Shown one piece after another: positions 59,319 to 64,000 of a stretch of DNA of 64,000 nucleotides. Every line of letters starts with the position of its first letter. The stretch's first letter is position 1. The notes beneath the pieces were generated by a model. It had not been told where the DNA came from and did not search any database. It worked only from the letters and a program-made list of their open reading frames with translations. Made by a program: the position numbers and the translations under genes. Source of the DNA: an uncultured Clostridia bacterium (lineage in GTDB: Bacteria; Bacillota; Clostridia; Peptostreptococcales; Anaerovoracaceae); NCBI GenBank assembly GCA_934255135.1, contig CAKQMV010000002.1:62001-126000 (forward strand). Direction: 5' to 3'.

Positions 59319-60191
59319 TTATTCTTTAGGTCTGTTGTAGAAGTTTCCGTAAACGTTATCAGTCTTGATACTGTTAATGAAAGCGTGTGGATCAAGCTCC
59401 AGAATTGTCTTGGTAAGCTTGCTTACCTCGTCGCTATTTACTACAGAATAAACAACGTTCTGCTCCTTACCCATGTAGAAGCCCTTGCCCTTGAAGAGCG
59501 TTGCTCCATGATGAGTGTTGTTATGAATCGTCAGATAAACATCATCAGGACTCTCAGTTACAATCCAGAGTGTGTGCTTCTGGTACCTTTTGTTCATTAC
59601 GTTCAGAAGCTGTGTGATAGCGAACTGATAAATGATTGAGTACATTGCCTTGTCGAATCCGAAGAGCACACCACCAATGATGTAGAGACATACGTTGAAT
59701 GCAAAAATATAATTCCACGCGTCAATACCCTTCATCTCTGAAAGATAAAGAGATATGAAATCGGTACCTCCTGAACAAGCTTCTGCTCTAAGACAGAGTG
59801 TCATACCAATTGCCTGCATCACTGCACCGAATAGTGTGATAAGAAGGATGTCGTATGTTACTGCGTACTTAGGAAGCAAGTCAGTCAACAGTGAAGAAAG
59901 GATAATTATATATAATGAATATATAGTGAACTTCTTTCCTATGAACTTAAATCCAAGAATTGCTGCTGCACAGTTAAGCGGCATGTTGATTGCAGAGAAT
60001 GGAATCATCAAGGAGAAATACTTATCTGCTATCCTCTGGATAAGAACCGTAAGTCCGGTAAAGCCTCCGGGAAAAAGATCTCCGTACGTTACGAACGTGT
60101 TGATGTTTATCGCCATTATAAGGGCTCCAAGGGTAAGTATTAGGAAATGCAGAAATGAATTTAACTTGCTGTTTTCAGTATTGCTATACAT
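59319..60191 (-). CDS. YitT family membrane protein (DUF161 / DUF2179)
   Basis: A 290-residue protein with five or six hydrophobic helices (ILTLGALIMAININTF at the start, later IIILSSLLTDLL and LITLFGAVMQAIGMTLCL), family motifs FPGGFTGLTVLIQR and EACSGGTDFISLYLSE, and a C-terminal cytoplasmic DUF2179 domain (VVYSVVNSDEVSKLTKTI). YitT proteins are widespread putative transporters of unknown substrate. Convergent with the dehydrogenase operon. The ribosome binding site is weak (GAGAG). Confidence 0.9.
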   Translation of the reverse strand: MYSNTENSKLNSFLHFLILTLGALIMAININTFVTYGDLFPGGFTGLTVLIQRIADKYFSLMIPFSAINMPLNCAAAILGFKFIGKKFTIYSLYIIILSSLLTDLLPKYAVTYDILLITLFGAVMQAIGMTLCLRAEACSGGTDFISLYLSEMKGIDAWNYIFAFNVCLYIIGGVLFGFDKAMYSIIYQFAITQLLNVMNKRYQKHTLWIVTESPDDVYLTIHNNTHHGATLFKGKGFYMGKEQNVVYSVVNSDEVSKLTKTILELDPHAFINSIKTDNVYGNFYNRPKE

Positions 60192-60226
60192 GATTAAATT
60201 ACTCTCACTCTTTGATTAAATAATAC

Positions 60227-60255
60227 GATACCGGAAAAATTACTTGTCCGGTATC
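60227..60255. promoter_or_regulatory. 9-bp inverted repeat between yitT-type gene and rpmE
   Basis: GATACCGGA (60227-60235) and TCCGGTATC (60247-60255) pair perfectly in the divergent region. Neither side is followed by a T-run in its own direction of transcription, so a terminator is unlikely; an operator or 5' leader hairpin for yitT is possible. Confidence 0.4.
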
Positions 60256-60294
60256 AAAAAAACAATTTTTGCTCCTATAAAATAACACTTTTAC

Positions 60295-60323
60295 TTGTGT
60301 AATGCAATGCGTTTTGATATAAT
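60295..60323 (+). promoter_or_regulatory. rpmE promoter
   Basis: TTGTGT (60295-60300), a 17-base spacer and a perfect TATAAT (60318-60323). The leader to the ATG is about 45 bases. Confidence 0.65.
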
Positions 60324-60376
60324 ACATGCGCTGTGTACAAGTATACATGGTAATTTTAAAGAAAGAGGAAACAAAC

Positions 60377-60574
60377 ATGAGAGAAGGAATCCATCCTGAT
60401 TACAAGGAATGTAAAGTAACTTGCGCATGTGGTAATACTTTCACTACACTTTCAAACAAGGAAGAGATGAGAGTAGACATCTGTTCAGAGTGTCACCCAT
60501 TCTTCACTGGTCAGCAGAAGTTTGCTAACCGTGGTGGACGTGTTGAGAAGTTCAAGAACAAATACAACCTGTAA
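60377..60574 (+). CDS. rpmE: Ribosomal protein bL31
   Basis: A 65-residue L31 of the zinc-binding type: VTCACGNTF and DICSECHPFFTGQQKF supply the C-x-C and C-x-x-C ligands. RVEKFKNKY ends the protein. The start at 60377 has AGAGGAAA upstream; an earlier ATG at 60326 would fall near the transcription start. A terminator follows directly. Its usual neighbour rho lies 31 kb away on the far side of oriC. Confidence 0.97.
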   Translation: MREGIHPDYKECKVTCACGNTFTTLSNKEEMRVDICSECHPFFTGQQKFANRGGRVEKFKNKYNL

Positions 60575-60578
60575 TCCC

Positions 60579-60605
60579 AAGCGCCTCGACAGGAGGCGCT
60601 TTTTT
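60579..60605 (+). terminator. rpmE terminator
   Basis: AAGCGCCTC pairs perfectly with GAGGCGCTT around a 5-base loop, then TTTTTC. It begins 5 bases past the rpmE stop. Confidence 0.93.
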
Positions 60606-60673
60606 CATACGTATTTTTCTATACATAATTTGCAAATATATTATATGTAAGGGTTAATTGACTATAGGAAATT

Positions 60674-60682
60674 TGTTATAAT
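60674..60682 (+). promoter_or_regulatory. prfA extended -10 promoter
   Basis: TGTTATAAT gives a perfect TATAAT (60677-60682) with an extended TG, and a weak TTAATT lies 17 bases upstream. Confidence 0.5.
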
Positions 60683-60739
60683 AATACATTGAACAAGTAG
60701 ATGATATAAAACAATAATTTAAAGAAACAGGAGTAATAT

Positions 60740-61810
60740 ATGTTCGATAAACTTGATTTTATACTTGAGAAATATAACGAGCTTGCAGAGAAGGTTTCAG
60801 ATCCTGAAATCATTGCAAATCAGTCTGTATGGCAGAAGTATATGAAGGAGATGGGCGAGATGGAGCCTATCGTTAAGGAGTACGAGCAGTACAAGAAGAA
60901 CAAGGAAGCTCTTGCTGAGGCTAAGGAAATCTTTGAGATGGAAGATGATGAAGAGATGAGAGAAATGGCAAGAGAAGAGGTCAAGGATCTTGAAGCTGCT
61001 ATTGAGAAGTCTGAGGAGGATATGAAGATCCTTCTTCTACCTAAGGACCCTAATGATGACAAGAACGTAATTCTTGAGGTTAGAGCCGGAACAGGTGGAG
61101 ATGAGGCTGCCCTCTTCGGTAATGACCTTCTCAGAATGTACCTTCGTTACGCTGAGAGACATAGATGGAAGACTGAGATTATTGAGATGAACGACACTGG
61201 TATCGGCGGAATCAAGGAGGCTGTAGTTCTTATCAAGGGTAAGGGTGCATACTCAAGACTTAAGTACGAGAGTGGTACACACAGAGTACAGAGAGTCCCT
61301 GAGACAGAGTCTTCAGGAAGAATCCATACATCTGCTGCAACTATTGCAGTACTTCCTGAGGTTGATGACGTTGAGGTTAAGATTGATCCTAATGAGGTAA
61401 GAGTTGACGTATACAGAGCATCAGGTAATGGTGGCCAGTGCGTAAATACTACAGACTCAGCTGTAAGACTTACACATATTCCAACAGGTCTGGTTGTAAC
61501 TTGTCAGGACGAGAAGTCGCAGCTTAAGAACAAGGACAAGGCATTCAAGGTTCTTAAGGCAAGACTCTATGATATGAAGCTGCAGGAGCAGAATGATAAG
61601 ATTTCAGCAGAGAGAAGAAGCCAGGTTGGATCAGGAGACAGATCTGAGAGAATCAGAACTTATAACTTCCCACAGGGAAGAATTACAGATCACAGAATCA
61701 ACCTTACACTTTATAAGCTTGATCAGTTCCTTGATGGAGACATCGATGAGGCAATCGATGCACTTATCACACAGGATCAGGCTGAGAAAATGAAGGAATT
61801 TGGAATTTAA
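60740..61810 (+). CDS. prfA: Peptide chain release factor 1
   Basis: A 356-residue RF1 that ends translation at UAA and UAG. VRAGTGGDEAALF precedes the stop-codon recognition region, which contains the RF1-type tripeptide PET (RVPETESSGR), and the catalytic GGQ is in RASGNGGQCVNTTDSAVRL. Its GGQ glutamine would be modified by the PrmC encoded at 26-28 kb. AGGAG precedes the ATG. First gene of a rightward series (prfA-ywlC-rpiB-upp). Confidence 0.98.
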   Translation: MFDKLDFILEKYNELAEKVSDPEIIANQSVWQKYMKEMGEMEPIVKEYEQYKKNKEALAEAKEIFEMEDDEEMREMAREEVKDLEAAIEKSEEDMKILLLPKDPNDDKNVILEVRAGTGGDEAALFGNDLLRMYLRYAERHRWKTEIIEMNDTGIGGIKEAVVLIKGKGAYSRLKYESGTHRVQRVPETESSGRIHTSAATIAVLPEVDDVEVKIDPNEVRVDVYRASGNGGQCVNTTDSAVRLTHIPTGLVVTCQDEKSQLKNKDKAFKVLKARLYDMKLQEQNDKISAERRSQVGSGDRSERIRTYNFPQGRITDHRINLTLYKLDQFLDGDIDEAIDALITQDQAEKMKEFGI

Positions 61811-61825
61811 TTCGGAAGTGAGCTG

Positions 61826-62827
61826 ATGGAAACATTAAGACTTAAGCCTGATAATGAAGGCTTACAGAAAGCCGGAGATATAATCCGCGAAGGCGGTCTT
61901 GTGGCCTTCCCTACCGAGACTGTTTACGGACTTGGAGCGAATGCACTTGATGGAGAAGCGGTCAGATCAGTCTATACTGCCAAGGGGCGTCCAAGCGACA
62001 ACCCTATGATTGTTCATATCTCGACATTTGATGAGATATATGAGCTTGCATCAGTTATTAACGGGACGGCTGAAGCACTGATTAAAGAGTTTTGGCCGGG
62101 ACCGATTACCTTCGTACTTCCGAAGAAGGATAATGTGCCGGATGTGACTACAGGTGGTCTTGGTACTGTTGCGGTGAGAATGCCGTCAAATGAGACTGCA
62201 AGAGCTTTGATTGAGAGTGCAAAGAGACCTATTGCGGCTCCGAGTGCTAACAGAAGCGGTAAGCCTAGTCCGACTAATGCATATGATGTGCTTGAGGATA
62301 TGGATGGAATTATCGATGCTGTGATTATGGGCGAGGACTGTAATGTTGGTATTGAGTCAACTGTTGTTGATGTTACTTCAGAGATTCCTGTGATTCTGAG
62401 ACCGGGATATGTAACTCCGGATATGATTATGGAGAGAACTGGGATTAAGGCTGTCTATGATTCAAGTCTTGCCGAGAAGCATATCGAGGATCTCGATCCT
62501 TCGAAGGGCTCTGGTGAGATTGATGGATTTAAGCCTAAGTCTCCAGGTATGAAGTATAAGCATTATGCACCTAATGCTAAGGTAATTCTTGTCGAGGGTG
62601 ATATTGATAAGATTAAGGAAGAATACGAGATGAAGGGTTCTAAGGTAGGAGTTCTCGACTACGGCGGAGATTCGAGATTTGCCGCATACAGCTTTTTCTC
62701 AGACCTTAGAAGACTCGATCGTGAAGAAGCCGAGATTATCCTTGTTCGAACTCTTGAGAAGGAAGGACTTGGATTTTCAATCATGAACCGCATGCTTAAG
62801 AGCGCGGGTTATGAAGTAATTAAATAG
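61826..62827 (+). CDS. ywlC: L-threonylcarbamoyladenylate synthase (Sua5 type)
   Basis: A 333-residue TsaC/Sua5 enzyme that makes threonylcarbamoyl-AMP for the t6A37 modification of tRNAs decoding ANN codons. The YrdC core has VAFPTETVYGLGANALDG, AKGRPSDNPMIVHI and RPIAAPSANRSGKPSPT. A linker with SPGMKYKHYAP leads to the C-terminal Sua5 domain. Length is that of the long Sua5 form. It starts 15 bases past prfA, as in Bacillus and clostridia. Confidence 0.95.
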   Translation: METLRLKPDNEGLQKAGDIIREGGLVAFPTETVYGLGANALDGEAVRSVYTAKGRPSDNPMIVHISTFDEIYELASVINGTAEALIKEFWPGPITFVLPKKDNVPDVTTGGLGTVAVRMPSNETARALIESAKRPIAAPSANRSGKPSPTNAYDVLEDMDGIIDAVIMGEDCNVGIESTVVDVTSEIPVILRPGYVTPDMIMERTGIKAVYDSSLAEKHIEDLDPSKGSGEIDGFKPKSPGMKYKHYAPNAKVILVEGDIDKIKEEYEMKGSKVGVLDYGGDSRFAAYSFFSDLRRLDREEAEIILVRTLEKEGLGFSIMNRMLKSAGYEVIK

Positions 62828-62847
62828 AAGATGAGAGGAAATGGGCT

Positions 62848-63282
62848 ATGAAGATTGTAATCGGTTGCGATCATGCAGGCTTTCCGCTTAAGGAGGAGGT
62901 TAAGCAGAAACTGATTGATGAAGGCCACGAGGTAATGGACGTTGGTACATATTCATCAGATTCTGTGGACTATCCTATTTACGGTAAGGCTGTAGGAAGA
63001 GCAGTTGCTAATGGTGAAGCTGAGAGGGGAATCGTTATCTGCGGTTCTGGTATCGGTATTTCAATCGCATGTAATAAGGTTAAGGGTATCAGATGCGCAC
63101 TATGCACTTCAGTTGAGATGGCTGAGATGTGCAGAAGACATAACAATGCGAATGTAATTGCTATGGGCGCAAGAATGATAAGCAAGGAGCTTGCATTTGC
63201 AATGGTTGATAAGTGGCTTGAGACAGAGTTCGAGGGCGGTAAACATCTTAGAAGAATTAACATGATTGAAGAGGACTGCTAA
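62848..63282 (+). CDS. rpiB: Ribose-5-phosphate isomerase B
   Basis: A 144-residue RpiB/LacAB-family sugar-phosphate isomerase. MKIVIGCDHAGFPLKEEVK, VGTYSSDSVDYPIYG and CGSGIGISIACNKVKGIRCA carry the phosphate- and ring-opening residues. It interconverts ribose-5-phosphate and ribulose-5-phosphate, supplying PRPP for nucleotide salvage, consistent with the adjacent upp. Ribosome binding site GAGAGGAAA. Confidence 0.95.
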   Translation: MKIVIGCDHAGFPLKEEVKQKLIDEGHEVMDVGTYSSDSVDYPIYGKAVGRAVANGEAERGIVICGSGIGISIACNKVKGIRCALCTSVEMAEMCRRHNNANVIAMGARMISKELAFAMVDKWLETEFEGGKHLRRINMIEEDC

Positions 63283-63308
63283 AAGCAAACACATAACAGG
63301 AGGATAAT

Positions 63309-63944
63309 ATGGAAAACGATAAGGTAATGGTATTCGACCATCCACTTATTCAGCACAAGATCAGTCTTATCAGAATGAAGGACACAACAAGCAAGGAGTT
63401 CAGAGAGCTCGTTCGCGAGGTTGGTCTTCTGATGGGATATGAGGTTACAAGAGATCTCCCTCTCAAGGATGTTGAGGTTGAGACTCCTATGTGCAAGACA
63501 ACAGTTAAGATGCTCGATGGTGAAGATATCGCTATCGTACCCATTCTAAGAGCAGGACTTGGTTTTGTTGATGGAATCCTTGAGCTGGTTCCTAATGCGA
63601 AGGTTGGTCACGTTGGTCTTTACAGAGATCCTGAGACACACAAGCCTGTTGAGTATTACTGCAAGCTTCCTTCAGATATTGATAAGAGAAGAATGATCGT
63701 TATAGATCCTATGCTTGCAACTGGCGGAAGTGCTGTTGCAGCTATCGATCTTATTAAGGAAAAGGGTGCTAAGGACATCTGCTTTATGTGCCTTATCGCT
63801 GCACCGGAAGGAATCAAGGCTCTTACAGAGGCTCACCCGGATGTTCCAATCTTTGTTGGTGCTAAGGATGAGTGTCTGAATGAGAACGCTTACATTCTGC
63901 CGGGACTTGGCGATGCAGGCGACAGACTTTTTGGCACAAAGTAA
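63309..63944 (+). CDS. upp: Uracil phosphoribosyltransferase
   Basis: A 211-residue Upp that converts uracil and PRPP to UMP. VFDHPLIQHKISLIRMKDT begins the protein, ILRAGLGFVDGILELVP follows, and the PRPP loop is VIDPMLATGGSAVAAIDL. GDAGDRLFGTK ends it. AGGAGG lies 5 bases before the ATG. rpiB is 26 bases upstream, and another gene begins 40 bases downstream. Confidence 0.97.
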   Translation: MENDKVMVFDHPLIQHKISLIRMKDTTSKEFRELVREVGLLMGYEVTRDLPLKDVEVETPMCKTTVKMLDGEDIAIVPILRAGLGFVDGILELVPNAKVGHVGLYRDPETHKPVEYYCKLPSDIDKRRMIVIDPMLATGGSAVAAIDLIKEKGAKDICFMCLIAAPEGIKALTEAHPDVPIFVGAKDECLNENAYILPGLGDAGDRLFGTK

Positions 63945-63984
63945 TAAATACGGCGTGATGCCGTTATGAAAGGGGAATTTAGAA

Positions 63985-64000
63985 ATGACTTTTGTTAATC
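63985..64000 (+). CDS. Start of a gene running off the window
   Basis: An ATG at 63985 is preceded by AAAGGGG at a usable distance and reads MTFVN to the window end. Five residues are too few to name it. In clostridia upp is often followed by a deoxycytidylate deaminase, but this is context only. A small stem (ACGGC/GCCGT) lies between upp and this gene. Confidence 0.4.

Noticed and set aside
1..64000. CRISPR array, insertion sequence, prophage, tRNA or rRNA genes
   Set aside because: No regularly spaced repeats, transposase or integrase frames, or cloverleaf-like or rRNA stretches were noticed by eye. A dedicated tRNA scan was not possible, so a missed tRNA cannot be fully excluded.

Overview
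This window is the chromosomal replication-origin region of a low-to-moderate GC Firmicute, most likely an anaerobic Clostridia/Eubacteriales member. The evidence is the dnaA-dnaN-recF and rpmH-rnpA-yidD-yidC-jag core, an NfnAB transhydrogenase, a UPF0210 plus ACT-domain pair, a clostridial-type DnaD protein beside dnaB, an FMN-riboswitch rib operon and consistently AGGAGG-like ribosome binding sites. Genus cannot be fixed from the sequence; an Anaerovoracaceae/Mogibacterium-like lineage is only a guess.

Layout. (1) 1-13 kb is an accessory surface-polymer region with genes on both strands: a cytidylyltransferase tail, an orphan asparagine-synthetase-type PP-loop protein, a degenerate and an intact LicD-like phosphotransferase, three non-canonical ATP-grasp ligases (one with tandem TupA-like domains, two with a repeated N-terminal module), a secreted papain-fold/FnIII protein, dtd, a PlsC-type acyltransferase and an APC amino-acid permease. 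(2) 13-18 kb is gyrBA with tandem promoters. (3) 18-29 kb is an almost gapless leftward run: a DUF6873-like protein, a TRIC/UPF0126 channel, an Uup-type ABC-F ATPase, UPF0210 and ACT, NfnAB, Ddl, a DUF1385-PrmC fusion and Rho. (4) 29-40 kb is a second gapless run: LTA-synthase-like sulfatase, RsmA, RNase M5, a DivIC-like protein, a G5/M23 peptidase, a DnaD-like protein, DnaB helicase, L9 and a GdpP-type phosphodiesterase. (5) 40-50 kb is the origin block parB-parA-rsmG-mnmG-mnmE-recF-dnaN-dnaA, with three parS sites inside or beside rsmG and mnmG, and DnaA-box clusters on both sides of dnaA. (6) 50-53 kb is rpmH-rnpA-yidD-yidC-jag, transcribed rightward. (7) 53-56.5 kb is ribD-ribE-ribBA-ribH behind an FMN riboswitch with a terminator. 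(8) 56.6-60 kb holds an alcohol/aldehyde dehydrogenase pair under a large inverted-repeat operator, and a YitT transporter. (9) 60-64 kb is rpmE, prfA, ywlC, rpiB, upp and the start of another gene.

Most genes point away from oriC (about 50.0-50.2 kb), as expected for leading-strand coding. Exceptions left of oriC are the accessory + strand genes at 120-3889, 5973-7073 and 9293-10024; right of oriC they are the rib operon and yitT.

The most promising candidate for something undescribed is the 1-13 kb island. It combines activated-alcohol transfer (cytidylyltransferase/LicD), amide-forming enzymes (PP-loop, TupA-like and sugar-transfer-type ATP-grasp) and an amino-acid permease. This suggests, as inference only, a surface glycopolymer decorated with both phosphodiester groups and amide-linked amino acids or peptides. 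Two of its ATP-grasp proteins share a repeated module of about 60 residues that I do not recognise. Other notable points are an ancestral rho-rpmE-prmC-prfA-type cluster split across the origin, a DUF1385-PrmC fusion, a GdpP lacking its membrane helices, a DnaD protein carrying a DnaC-like zinc motif without the ATPase, and an apparently leaderless recF.
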